Below are positions 42,114-50,481 of a stretch of DNA of 64,000 bases, in pieces. This stretch comes from Nitrospirales bacterium. Its GTDB lineage: Bacteria; Nitrospirota; Nitrospiria; Nitrospirales; UBA8639. The notes under the pieces were generated by a model, which was not told where the DNA came from, did no database searches, and saw only the letters and a program-made list of their open reading frames with translations. The stretch lies in contig JAJEJG010000013.1 in NCBI GenBank assembly GCA_022828225.1, positions 1 to 64,000 of the forward strand, written 5' to 3'. Every line of letters begins with the position of its first letter. The stretch's first letter is position 1. Both the position numbers and the translations under genes were made by a program.

Positions 42114-43274
42114 ATGAAATGCCTTGGGTTGATGTCGGGGACCTCGATGGACGGCGTGGATTGCGCCGTCATCGACGTGAGACCAGGCCGTTCTGCATTA
42201 CGGATTACACTGCTTGCTCACCGGACTGATCCGTACCCGCCTGCGATTCGGGAGCAACTCCTTTCTCTTGTCCGAACCGGCACGGTGGAAGCGGTCTGCC
42301 GGCTGCACGTGGCCGTGGGAGAGGTGTTCGCCCGCGTGGCCAACCGGACCATCAGGCAGGCGAAGCTGTCGGCCAAGGACGTTGCCGTGATCGGTTCGCA
42401 CGGACAGACCGTGTGGCACAGCCCCGCGCGGGTGCCGATGCCGGGGATCGGATCGGTCCGGTCCTCGTTGCAGATCGGCGATCCGTCGGTCATTGCCGAG
42501 CGCACGGGTATCATGACGGTTGCCGATTTTCGCGCCCGGGATCTTGCGGCAGGCGGAGAAGGGGCGCCGTTGACGCCGTACGTGCATCATCATGTGTTCC
42601 GGTCCCGCCACGCGTCGCGGCTGATTGTCAACCTGGGCGGGATTGCGAACGTCACCTGGTTGCCGCGGGGAGGCGGCCTGGAGGACGTGGGCGCGTTTGA
42701 CGTGGGGCCCTGTAACCTGTTGTTGGACGGATTGCTGGCGCAAGCCACGCGCGGACAACAGTCGATGGACCGGAACGGGGCGTTGGCTTCCCGCGGGCGT
42801 CCGCAAGGCGTGCTCGTCAACGAAATCCTGCGCCATCCGTTTTTTGCCCGCCGTTCTCCGAAATCCACGGGGCGCGAGGAATTCGGCGAAGGCTACATCC
42901 GGGACGTCCGGCGGGTCGCCGCGCGACACCGGCTTTCGTTGGAAGATACGCTGGCGTCGAGTTGTGTCGCGATTGCGCGAACGATTCGCCGGTCCGGGTC
43001 GTGGGCGGTGGATGAGGTGATTGCCGGCGGGGGCGGAATCCGGAATCTCGGTCTTCGGCGAGCTTTAAAGCAGGAATTTGCGCCGGGCGACGTCATGTCC
43101 ATGGAACAAGCCGGTGTGAAGAGCAAGGCACTGGAAGCCATGGCCTTTGCGGTGTTGGCCCATGAGACCATCCGGGGCGTGCCGGCCAACTTGCCTCGGG
43201 TCACCGGCGCCGCGTCGCCGGTCGTGCTGGGCACGGTGACCCCGGGCCGCAAGCCACTCGTTCTCACAAGATAG
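42114..43274 (+). CDS. anmK: Anhydro-N-acetylmuramic acid kinase
   Basis: A 386-residue sugar kinase that phosphorylates 1,6-anhydro-N-acetylmuramate in peptidoglycan recycling. It has the ATP/phosphate loop GLMSGTSMDGVDCAV near the start. The motifs GSHGQTVWHSP, VADFRARDLAAGGEGAPLTP, NLGGIANVTWLP, DVGPCNLLLD and AGGGGIRN are all typical of AnmK, and the length is normal. No other peptidoglycan recycling gene is adjacent. It is followed by a DUF2726 gene 16 bp downstream. Confidence 0.95.
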   Translation: MKCLGLMSGTSMDGVDCAVIDVRPGRSALRITLLAHRTDPYPPAIREQLLSLVRTGTVEAVCRLHVAVGEVFARVANRTIRQAKLSAKDVAVIGSHGQTVWHSPARVPMPGIGSVRSSLQIGDPSVIAERTGIMTVADFRARDLAAGGEGAPLTPYVHHHVFRSRHASRLIVNLGGIANVTWLPRGGGLEDVGAFDVGPCNLLLDGLLAQATRGQQSMDRNGALASRGRPQGVLVNEILRHPFFARRSPKSTGREEFGEGYIRDVRRVAARHRLSLEDTLASSCVAIARTIRRSGSWAVDEVIAGGGGIRNLGLRRALKQEFAPGDVMSMEQAGVKSKALEAMAFAVLAHETIRGVPANLPRVTGAASPVVLGTVTPGRKPLVLTR

Positions 43275-43290
43275 CGTCATCGGAGCCAGT

Positions 43291-43881
43291 ATGGATTTTT
43301 TCGAGAAAATGCTTGAGAGCCTGACGGAATGGCTTCCGTTGGCTTCTCACCCCCCGCTTTCCCAGCTCCTCGTGGTCGGGCTGATCATTGTGACGGGTTT
43401 GGTGCTTGTTCTGCTGTTCCGGCCTCGGAGACGTGGAGGCGGGCCTGTTTCCGACGCATGGATCGACGGGCTTGAAGAACGGGTTACGGTCAAGGCCCAA
43501 CGACTCATGAACGGGCCGGAGGTTGCGGTGTTCAACCTCTTGCTTCTGGCGGTGCGCGATCACTTCCTGTTGTTGTCGAAAGTTCCCTTGCGAAGCCTCC
43601 TGCAACTGCGCGTCGAGGATGATTCCTCCAAACGAACCGTGGCTCAGGCTCTACGAAACGTGACGGTGGATTTTGTCCTCGTCCATCCGGGAACCCGGCT
43701 GGCCGTCAAAGCCGTGTTTCTCGAGAAACCGGGTGGGGATGCCACGGTTTCGCATGCACGGGAATGGTTGGTGGAGGCCTTGTTGCTGAAGGCCGGGATC
43801 GAGGTGATCTGGCTCGATCAGGACGCCCGGTACAGCGTGGAACAATTGATCCATCTATTGGGGCTGGACGAAGAAATGTGA
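43291..43881 (+). CDS. DUF2726-family membrane-anchored protein
   Basis: A 196-residue protein with one N-terminal transmembrane segment (LLVVGLIIVTGLVLVLLFRP) and a cytoplasmic DUF2726 domain. The family hallmark LMNGPEVAVFNLLLLAVRDH is present, and WLVEALLLKAGIEVIWLDQ fits a degenerate restriction-endonuclease-like fold. DUF2726 proteins have no established function but are suspected nucleases. It is 16 bp from anmK, probably in the same transcript. Confidence 0.8.
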   Translation: MDFFEKMLESLTEWLPLASHPPLSQLLVVGLIIVTGLVLVLLFRPRRRGGGPVSDAWIDGLEERVTVKAQRLMNGPEVAVFNLLLLAVRDHFLLLSKVPLRSLLQLRVEDDSSKRTVAQALRNVTVDFVLVHPGTRLAVKAVFLEKPGGDATVSHAREWLVEALLLKAGIEVIWLDQDARYSVEQLIHLLGLDEEM

Positions 43882-43931
43882 ACCGGGGAAGCCCGTCAGA
43901 GGTGCCTCTGGTCTACAAAGACACCTCTGGT

Positions 43932-44540
43932 TCATTCGGTTATGACAGGCAATATGGCCCGTAGAGCTTGGTGCGCCAGGTGATGCGCTTCACCGTTTTG
44001 GACGGCGGGGTCGCTGAACGGAACGAATCGAGCCAGTTTGAAGAAAGGTCGATTGGCCAACACGGCCGCCGCCTCGGAAGATCGTTCCCGGGTCAGGTCC
44101 AGCGTGTAGCCGGGGCCCTGTTTCCATTCCCATAACGAATGGCTCAAACAGAGGCGGATATCCCGGTCCGCCACGGAGGGAAAGCGGTTGATGAGGTTTT
44201 CCTTGTACCGCCGGAGATGGCCGCCTTCCAGGATGAGGGCAAAGACCATGTGGTGACCCCACCAGACGAGAGAACGAAAGGAAAATTTGACGTCTTTTGT
44301 AAAAAAACGAGGGTAATCCAGGTATTGATACGGAAAATCCTCCAGGTGTTCTCCCTTGACGAACTGGCTGGCTTCCGGGTCGAAGCCGTCGGGAACCAGG
44401 AGGCGATGGCCCGTGAGTTCACGTCGGAAGGATTCATGGATCCGTTCCAACAGGTGCCGGATCTTCGGGGAGACGTGGGCCTTGGCTGCAAAGAACTCGG
44501 TGTCGGAAAGCAGGGTAATGTCTTTGGCGGTGAAATTCAT
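43932..44540 (-). CDS. Conserved hypothetical protein
   Basis: A 202-residue soluble protein, mainly helical, with many aromatic and charged residues (YQYLDYPRFFTKDVKFSFRS, WWGHHMVFALILEGGHLRRY). No known domain was recognised. The AT-to-GC and codon profile match the host. It stands alone between convergent and divergent neighbours. Real coding status is supported by length and composition. Confidence 0.6.
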   Translation of the reverse strand: MNFTAKDITLLSDTEFFAAKAHVSPKIRHLLERIHESFRRELTGHRLLVPDGFDPEASQFVKGEHLEDFPYQYLDYPRFFTKDVKFSFRSLVWWGHHMVFALILEGGHLRRYKENLINRFPSVADRDIRLCLSHSLWEWKQGPGYTLDLTRERSSEAAAVLANRPFFKLARFVPFSDPAVQNGEAHHLAHQALRAILPVITE

Positions 44541-44618
44541 GAGTCACAACGAGGTGCCGATGACACACGGGCATCCTGACACGGGCCGGGAAACGGCTGC
44601 AAGCGCGGGAGCGGGTTC

Positions 44619-45392
44619 ATGAAGGTGGCGACGTTCAACGTGAATTCGGTCCGGAAGCGGTTGCCCGTGGTGAAACGGTGGTTGAAAAACCATGAGCCGG
44701 ACGTGCTGTGTCTCCAGGAAACGAAGGTGCAGGACTCGGAGTTTCCGGTCAAAGACTTTGCCTCCACCGGATATCACGTGCGGTTTTGCGGGATGAAAGG
44801 CTACAACGGGGTGGCGCTCTTCACCCGGCGTGAACCCGAGTGGGTTTCATATGGGTTGGGCAAAGGGCCCGCCGGGGACGGGCCGCGTCTGCTTCACGCC
44901 GTGGTGGACGGCATTCCGATCGTCAACACGTATATCCCGCAGGGTTTCCGCATCGACCATCCCAAGTATCAATACAAGTTGGCTTGGTTCAAACGGCTAC
45001 GCCGGTATTTCAGCCGTCACCTGTCCCCGGATGAGCCCGCGATCTGGTGCGGGGACATGAACGTGGCTCCGGAACCGCGTGACGTGCATCACCCGGACAA
45101 ACACTTTACCCACGTCTGTTTTCATTACGAGGCCCGGAGAGCCTACCGGCACGTGGTCGAGTGGGGGTTCGAGGATGTGTTCCGGCGCCTGTACCCGGAC
45201 CGGCAACAGTTTACGTTTTGGGATTACCGGCGCCCCGATGCCCTCAAGGCGAACCGGGGATGGCGGGTGGATCACATCCTGGCGACAGGGTCATTGGCCC
45301 GGCGCTGTACGGCCGTCGAAGTCGACATCAGGCCCAGGCAGGGGAAAACTCCGTCTGATCATACCGTCCTCTGGGCGGAATTTTCCTTGTAG
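44619..45392 (+). CDS. xth: Exodeoxyribonuclease III
   Basis: A 257-residue AP endonuclease/exonuclease of the EEP family. It has KVATFNVNSVRKRLPVV at the N-terminus (Asn metal ligand), LCLQETKVQD with the catalytic Glu, the GYNGVALFTR strand, WCGDMNVAPEPRDVH with the Asp-Asn pair, FTFWDYR, WRVDHILAT and the terminal SDHTVLWAEF with the catalytic His. The gene is complete. Repeats of 21 bp follow its stop. Confidence 0.95.
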   Translation: MKVATFNVNSVRKRLPVVKRWLKNHEPDVLCLQETKVQDSEFPVKDFASTGYHVRFCGMKGYNGVALFTRREPEWVSYGLGKGPAGDGPRLLHAVVDGIPIVNTYIPQGFRIDHPKYQYKLAWFKRLRRYFSRHLSPDEPAIWCGDMNVAPEPRDVHHPDKHFTHVCFHYEARRAYRHVVEWGFEDVFRRLYPDRQQFTFWDYRRPDALKANRGWRVDHILATGSLARRCTAVEVDIRPRQGKTPSDHTVLWAEFSL

Positions 45393-45398
45393 CTTTTC

Positions 45399-45546
45399 TG
45401 CTATATCTTGCTATGCCTAGTGCTATGTTTTGCTATGAAACTGCTATGCCTTGCGATGTTCTTGCTATATCATGCTATGTTTTTGCTATGAATTCGCGAT
45501 TTCCTGCTATGTTTTGCTATGATATTGCTATGTTCCCGATTGCAGT
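45399..45546. repeat. 21-bp tandem repeat array with about 10.5-bp sub-period
   Basis: Units beginning TGCTAT at 45421, 45442, 45463, 45484, 45505 and 45526 are exactly 21 bp apart, with an earlier unit at 45399. Each unit holds two GCTAT/GCGAT motifs, giving 13 motifs (45400-45531) spaced alternately 10 and 11 bp. It lies between the convergent xth and arginine decarboxylase genes. One frame gives imperfect heptads such as AMFCYET and AMPCDVL, but no ribosome-binding site precedes it. Confidence 0.85.
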
Positions 45547-46133
45547 TATTTGCGGGTCCGTCGTTTCTTCGCAACGGGGGGAATGTTTTCAGGCGGGATG
45601 AACACGGCGAGGGCCACCACGGTGCTCCACATCCCGGGTTTGCCGATCGCCGACTGGGTGATGTTTTGGGTCCGAACGATTTTCCCGCCCATTTTGAAGA
45701 CCTGTTCCCGTTCCTTCCAGGCCACGTCCGGATCGAAGTCGATCCCTAACGCCGCAGCCAGCATCTGGGCGGCCAGGTCTTCCGTGTACTCGCCGGCTTC
45801 TTCGTCGGTTTCCCCGTACGCGTGATGTTCGGACAGATAGCCGTAGGTCTTGTGCCGGCCCTGGGGAATCGCCACGCCGATGGAGGCCGAGATCAACCGG
45901 TTGCGTTCGTTGGTTTCACTCCTGGCCATGACGCAGTGGGTAATCTCCCCGGGATTCAACAGGCTTTCGCCCCGCTTTCGTGGAATGATCTTGCAATTCG
46001 GCGGCAGGATGGACGACACACTGACCAGGTTGCAGTAGGCCACACCGGCGCTACGCAAGGCTTCTTCAAACGAAGCCAGTTTTTCCCGATGGACGCCGAC
46101 CCCCCGGGTCAGAAAAACATGCGTGGGAACCAT
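45546..46133 (-). CDS. pdaD: Pyruvoyl-dependent arginine decarboxylase
   Basis: A 195-residue proenzyme that self-cleaves between Ser40 and Ser41 in NLVSVSSILPP to generate the pyruvoyl cofactor and makes agmatine from arginine. The following PPNCKIIPR, GVAIPQGRHKTYGYLSEHHA and the Glu in TEDLAAQML motifs match the PvlArgDC family. Its length is typical. A deoxyhypusine/homospermidine-synthase-like gene lies 2.6 kb away, supporting a polyamine role. No agmatinase is in the window. Confidence 0.9.
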   Translation of the reverse strand: MVPTHVFLTRGVGVHREKLASFEEALRSAGVAYCNLVSVSSILPPNCKIIPRKRGESLLNPGEITHCVMARSETNERNRLISASIGVAIPQGRHKTYGYLSEHHAYGETDEEAGEYTEDLAAQMLAAALGIDFDPDVAWKEREQVFKMGGKIVRTQNITQSAIGKPGMWSTVVALAVFIPPENIPPVAKKRRTRK

Positions 46134-46283
46134 CTCTCCTCCCGATCCTCAAAACAGGACGTGCCCGTGTATGGACAAAACGAGCGCTATAGTGACAAAT
46201 CTTTACGGGAAACTGCAAGACCTCTACCCCACCTGCCCTCCCCTTACAAAGGGGAGGAACAAGACGCCGAAAAAGGACAGGGC
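46134..46283. repeat. Intergenic family C repeat
   Basis: One family C unit (46213-46258: CTCTACCCCACCTGCCCTC, then CCTTACAAAGGGGAGG). Nothing else is recognised in the gap. Confidence 0.7.
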
Positions 46284-47717
46284 TTATTGCGACAAGTGCA
46301 GGACCAGCAGCTTTTGGTCGGAGAGTTCCTGGACCGCGTATTTGACGCCTTCGCGTCCCAGCCCGGAATCTTTTACCCCGCCGTACGGCATGTGGTCGGC
46401 CCGGAACGTCGGGATTTCATTGGCCAGCACCGTGCCCACGTCCAGCGCCTGATAGGCACGGAAAATCGAATCCACGTTGCGGGTGAAAATACCGGCCTGG
46501 AGTCCGTAGGGGGAGTCGTTCACCATGTCGAAGGCCTGTTCGAGATGCTGATACTTGGAGAGGGTGATGACCGGCCCGAAGACTTCTTCGCAGGAAATCT
46601 TCATCCGTCGGTCAACGTCGGTCAGGACCGCGGGGCGGATCAACGATTTATCGCGGGTTCCTCCGGTCTTGAGCGCGGCGCCCTGCCGGACCGCTTCCCG
46701 GATCCAGGTTTCCACCCGGACGGCCGCGCGTTCGTCGATCAACGGCCCGACGACCGTGGCGTCCTCGGCAGGGTTCCCGGCCGGCAGGGCTTCCACGAGC
46801 GGGATCAATTGGTCGAGAAAGGCGTCATACACGTCGTCGTGCAGGTAAATGCGCTGGACGGAAATGCAGGTCTGTCCGGAATACGCGAATCCGCCCGCGA
46901 CGCATCGTTGGGCGGCCAGGTGCAGGTCGGCGTCGGGTTCGACGATGACCGCGGCATTGCCTCCCAGTTCGAGCAGGACCCGTTTCTTTCCGGCTTTGTC
47001 TTTCAAGCTCCAGCCCACGGCGGCGCTGCCCGTGAAACTCAAGGCTTGGATTCTCGGATCGCAGACCATGGATTCCGCCAGCGCGTTTTCGCACGGCAGG
47101 ACGCTCAAGGTGCCTTCCGGGAGATCCAACTCCTGAAACAACCGTCCCAACCGCAGAGCGGTGAGCGGGGTCTGCGGCGCCGGTTTCAGCAGGATGGGAT
47201 TGCCCACGGCGAGGCACGGGGCTACCTTATGCGCGACCAGGTTCAGGGGAAAGTTGAACGGCGTGATACACAGGACCGGCCCGATCGGCACGCGTTGCCC
47301 GAGACCCAGGTGGTGTTCCATGCCCGGGCTGCTATCCATCGGGATGACTTCTCCCGGTATCCGTTTGGCTTCCTCGCTTGCGATCGAAAACGTTTGAATG
47401 GCCCGGTCCACTTCACGCCGCGCATCGGTGATGGGTTTGCCCGCTTCCCGGCAGATGGTTCTGGCGAAGTCTTCCTTTTGTTCCTTCAGTTTGACGGCGA
47501 CGTGTTGGAGGGCCGTAGCCCGGGTATGGGACGAAGAGCGCGCGAGCTTGACAAAGGCTTGCAGGCTGAGCGTGACGGCCTCCTCGACGTCTTCCTGTCG
47601 GGCGAGGCAGACTTCTGCAATGGGGTTGCCGGTAAACGGGTTGGTCACGGCCTGGCGCGTGGGCGTTTCACGCCATTCGGAACCGACCAGGATAGGAGCG
47701 ATGGTTTCCACGGACAC
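46284..47717 (-). CDS. Aldehyde dehydrogenase family protein
   Basis: A 477-residue NAD(P)-dependent aldehyde dehydrogenase. It has the cofactor motifs PFNFPLNLVAHKVAP and FTGSAAVGW, the catalytic Glu in ELGGNAAVIV and the nucleophile Cys in SGQTCISVQR. The EEVFGPV and PYGGVKDSGLGREG segments are typical. The absence of a longer N-terminus and the GQTCISVQ context resemble lactaldehyde or non-phosphorylating glyceraldehyde-3-phosphate dehydrogenases. The exact substrate is not defined. It lies 62 bp from the DsbA-like gene. Confidence 0.92.
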   Translation of the reverse strand: MSVETIAPILVGSEWRETPTRQAVTNPFTGNPIAEVCLARQEDVEEAVTLSLQAFVKLARSSSHTRATALQHVAVKLKEQKEDFARTICREAGKPITDARREVDRAIQTFSIASEEAKRIPGEVIPMDSSPGMEHHLGLGQRVPIGPVLCITPFNFPLNLVAHKVAPCLAVGNPILLKPAPQTPLTALRLGRLFQELDLPEGTLSVLPCENALAESMVCDPRIQALSFTGSAAVGWSLKDKAGKKRVLLELGGNAAVIVEPDADLHLAAQRCVAGGFAYSGQTCISVQRIYLHDDVYDAFLDQLIPLVEALPAGNPAEDATVVGPLIDERAAVRVETWIREAVRQGAALKTGGTRDKSLIRPAVLTDVDRRMKISCEEVFGPVITLSKYQHLEQAFDMVNDSPYGLQAGIFTRNVDSIFRAYQALDVGTVLANEIPTFRADHMPYGGVKDSGLGREGVKYAVQELSDQKLLVLHLSQ

Positions 47718-47778
47718 GGCAGGAAATCAGACGCAACGTTGAACGTTCAACCGTACTCGCATGCTTAGCGTGAGCATC

Positions 47779-48462
47779 TTAGAGGGGTTCGGATGAAACT
47801 TTTGGTGAAGACACCGTTTGCAGCAGCTTGTCGATCTCTTCCTTGAATACCTCGTAGGGAAAGGCGCCGGGGATTGCGACGGCTTCCTGAGGATCATCCG
47901 TGGCGTACAAAATGAAATGCGGGGTGCCCCGGATGCCCAGTTCGCCTCCCTCCATGCGGTCCTTGAAAATGTCCTGGGTATAGCGGGACCCCTCGAAACA
48001 TGAAGCGAATTGCCGGGCATCGAGCTTGAGCGCTTCAGCCTGCTGCCGGAGTTGGGCCGTTGAAAATTTGTCGCTGCTGGAGAATAACCGGTCGTGCATG
48101 GCCCAGTACTGTCCCTGTTCTCCGGCACAGCGTGCGGCCAGAGCGGTATCCACGCTTGCCCCGCTGGGGGCCCGCGGGAAATCACGATACACCAGGCGCA
48201 CTTTGCCGGTGTCGATGTATTCGGAAAACAGGATCGGCCAGGTTTCCTCGAAAAATTTCTCGCAGTACCCGCACGTGAAATCCGAATATTCCAACAACGT
48301 CAGCGGGGCTTGGGGATTGCCGCGAACCCGGTCATCTTCCTCGGTAAAGCCTTGGGCCGCGTAGGCCCCGAACGCGAGTCCGAGGCTCAGTGCCGTGATG
48401 GCCAGCCCTGCTGCAACGTTCGAACGACCGGATATATTTGCCGATGGTGAAGGAATTTTCAT
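47779..48462 (-). CDS. DsbA-family thiol oxidoreductase, secreted
   Basis: A 227-residue periplasmic protein with a signal sequence (AAGLAITALSLGLAFGAYAA). The thioredoxin fold has the active site TCGYCEKFF, an inserted helical region and a cis-Pro loop GIRGTPHFIL. FTCGYC differs from the CPHC of classical DsbA. The protein could be a DsbA/DsbG-like oxidase or isomerase; DsbB/VKOR and DsbD partners are not in the window. The same-strand aldehyde dehydrogenase gene follows. Confidence 0.87.
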   Translation of the reverse strand: MKIPSPSANISGRSNVAAGLAITALSLGLAFGAYAAQGFTEEDDRVRGNPQAPLTLLEYSDFTCGYCEKFFEETWPILFSEYIDTGKVRLVYRDFPRAPSGASVDTALAARCAGEQGQYWAMHDRLFSSSDKFSTAQLRQQAEALKLDARQFASCFEGSRYTQDIFKDRMEGGELGIRGTPHFILYATDDPQEAVAIPGAFPYEVFKEEIDKLLQTVSSPKVSSEPL

Positions 48463-48734
48463 CGTGTCTCCTCATTGATGTGGAAAGCGATTTCTCCTTT
48501 ACAGTGTGGGGTGCCGAAGCGCTTCTGTCAAGCCGGGACGGCAAGGGGCCATGCCCCTGAGAAGGGGGAGAGGGGCTTTAAAGTCCCCCTGATAAGGGGG
48601 AATGAGGGGGTTGTCTGACAAAGACGGAGCTGCTTCTTCTCGGGGCTTCGGCTCTGGTTGTTGGCGGTGGGGTGTCGGAAGAGCAAAACCCCCCTGGCCC
48701 CCCTTCTCAGGGGGGAAATACGCGGGGCCGTCCC
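48463..48734. repeat. Intergenic family B repeats
   Basis: One family B inverted repeat (48552-48618, CCCCTGAGAAGGGGG and CCCCCTGATAAGGGGG) and a second partial copy (48690-48720) fill most of the gap. The 80 bp next to the DsbA-like start are non-repeated and may hold its promoter. Confidence 0.7.
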
Positions 48735-49826
48735 CTATCCCGATGAAGCGGAAGAGCCTTCGAGCAAGGCCATGATCAGCAGCGGCCAGACCACGGTCGC
48801 GTCGCTCAAGACCTCGGCGAATCGTCCGCCTTCTTCAGGCGGCACGAATTTCCCCCATGAAATGCCTTCCTGGTAGGTGCAGCCGCTCAGCCCGCCCCAG
48901 TAGTCGGGTTCCGGGCAAATGCGGACGCCGTAATGGAACCGGGGCGGGGTGATGGTCGTGCCCATCCGCATGTTCAGGATTTCGATGTACGGCGGAACCT
49001 GTTGCGCCCAGTTGCGGGGCACGCCGCCGCCGATGGTAAAGACGCCCAGTTTTCTGGCGCCCAAAAGGTTGCGGGTATAACTGTTGAGATCCAGAAACGG
49101 ATTGAACGCGGGCCGACGCTGTTGCAGTCGGTCCCAAATCGTTTGGCTATCGCCGGGTTTCGTGTCCGGCGTTGCCTGTCCCTGCTTTTTCATGGCCCAA
49201 ATGGACGTATCGAGGCCCAGTTCGGAATCCGTGAACGCGGGGACGTAGACCGGCACGCCTTGCAGGAAGGCGCTTTTGAGGATGCCCGGACCGGAGTAGT
49301 GTTCGGCCAGCGTGCGCCCCAGTTCCCGGTTCAGGATTTCCGATGAGAGCGGTTCGTCGGGACCGAGCCGGTTCAGGGTGGTGGCGGCCACTTCCTCCAC
49401 GTGGTTCAGGTTCAATTCCATTTCGAGCGTGTCATAGACCCGGTTGTATCCTTTTTCAAAGAGTTCGACGTCGTCCATGGCCGGCTGGTATTTGTAATGC
49501 GTCTGCCCGACGGCTTCACTCATGCCATGGGCCATCAACGCCCCGGTGGAGACGATGGCCTGGACCATCCCCCGGTCCAGCATGGCACAGATGATTTTTC
49601 CCATCTTGGCGATGGTCATGGCCCCGGACAGCGTCATGACCACGAAACAATCGGGGTCCTCGATCATGACCTTGAGCACCTCGAAGGCTTCCCCGAGCCG
49701 CCGGCCGCCGAACGCGGTTTTTTTCATCGCGGCCAGCAGATCCGAGAAGGAATGAATGCGCGCGGGATCAAGCGCTTCCAGGGCCTCGAGCCCGTCGTCC
49801 GCCCCGTCATGAAAAGCTCGCGTCAT
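48735..49826 (-). CDS. Deoxyhypusine-synthase-like enzyme
   Basis: A 363-residue NAD-dependent spermidine-cleaving family member. LSGAMTIAKMGKIICAMLDR is followed by STGALMAHGM, and the C-terminal GCTYQEGISWGKFVPPEEGG contains the SWGK whose Lys forms the enzyme-imine intermediate in deoxyhypusine synthase. Bacteria lack hypusine-carrying eIF5A, so bacterial members are thought to act in polyamine metabolism, for instance as homospermidine synthases. Pyruvoyl arginine decarboxylase nearby fits that. The specific product is not predictable. Confidence 0.85.
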   Translation of the reverse strand: MTRAFHDGADDGLEALEALDPARIHSFSDLLAAMKKTAFGGRRLGEAFEVLKVMIEDPDCFVVMTLSGAMTIAKMGKIICAMLDRGMVQAIVSTGALMAHGMSEAVGQTHYKYQPAMDDVELFEKGYNRVYDTLEMELNLNHVEEVAATTLNRLGPDEPLSSEILNRELGRTLAEHYSGPGILKSAFLQGVPVYVPAFTDSELGLDTSIWAMKKQGQATPDTKPGDSQTIWDRLQQRRPAFNPFLDLNSYTRNLLGARKLGVFTIGGGVPRNWAQQVPPYIEILNMRMGTTITPPRFHYGVRICPEPDYWGGLSGCTYQEGISWGKFVPPEEGGRFAEVLSDATVVWPLLIMALLEGSSASSG

Positions 49827-49966
49827 CGGATTTTCCGGTTGCGATGTTGCCCGACACGAAGTTGGGGCATGGGGAAAAAGATCGAGGCGGGATCGGCAAC
49901 AGTCTTGCCCATCTCAAAGGACATGAGAAAAAGGCCGGTTGTCATGTGGACATCGGGAGCGGGAAC

Positions 49967-50044
49967 TGGTGGTCCCAACGGGATTTGAACCCGTGTCTGC
50001 ACCTTGAGAGGGTGCCGTCCTGGGCCAAGCTAGACGATGGGACC
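49967..50044 (-). tRNA. tRNA-Glu (anticodon CTC)
   Basis: On the minus strand GGTCCCA (5' end at 50044) pairs with TGGGACC, followed by A and an encoded CCA. The anticodon arm is GCACC-CTCTCAA-GGTGC with anticodon CTC. The T arm is CGGGTTCAAATCCCG. The D arm (ATCGTCTAGCTTGGCCCAGGA region) is typical for tRNA-Glu. No integrated element is seen at either end. Confidence 0.92.
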
Positions 50045-50215
50045 AGCCTATAGTTATGCAGTCGTTGTCGTTTCGCGGAAACGGCAGCACTCTACCATTA
50101 CCGAATCACGCCGCGCAATCCGAGGCCGGGGTTGCGACGTATTGAAAAATAGCCGGACAGCATGTATTACACTGAAGAATACGGACTAGCGAATATGGAG
50201 TATGGAGGATGTAGC

Positions 50216-50461
50216 GTGGCGTCTCTTCGTTTGAATAAGGAATTGGAAAACAGGTTGGACCGGTTGGCGGAAACAACCGGAAGAACCAAGACGTTTTACA
50301 TTCGCCAACTCATCGAAGACCATATCGATGAATTAGAAGATCGTTACCTTGCCGAGTCCAGACTTGAAAATCCTGCCGGTCGCCTGACGAGCAAAAACAT
50401 GAGGCAAAACCTTGGGCTTGGTCATCCGCCCCGGAGCAAAACATATAAAAAACCGGTGTAG
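50216..50461 (+). CDS. Ribbon-helix-helix antitoxin-like protein, orphan
   Basis: An 81-residue RelB/CopG-like protein. A GTG at 50216 follows GGAGG; an in-frame ATG at 50195 is an alternative. The N-terminal strand VASLRLNKELENRLDRLAET leads into TGRTKTFYIRQLIEDHIDEL, the classic ribbon-helix-helix. The C-terminal tail would bind a toxin, but no toxin gene follows (the next gene is on the other strand). TTGAAA-17-TATTAC upstream (50145-50173) is a possible promoter. Confidence 0.75.
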   Translation: MASLRLNKELENRLDRLAETTGRTKTFYIRQLIEDHIDELEDRYLAESRLENPAGRLTSKNMRQNLGLGHPPRSKTYKKPV

Positions 50462-50481
50462 ATCGCAGATCGGGAAACCGG

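Noticed and set aside
41914-42117. 67-codon open frame before anmK
   Set aside because: No ribosome-binding site, no recognisable domain, and it overlaps the anmK start.
45399-45546. CRISPR array
   Set aside because: Units are 21 bp head to tail with no spacers and no cas genes nearby.
45822-47768. 648-codon open frame on the plus strand
   Set aside because: It runs antisense through arginine decarboxylase, a family C repeat and the aldehyde dehydrogenase; the real genes on the minus strand explain it.
49967-50044. tRNA-Glu as attachment site of an integrated element
   Set aside because: The only integrase is 25 kb away and no duplicated tRNA 3' end was seen on either side.
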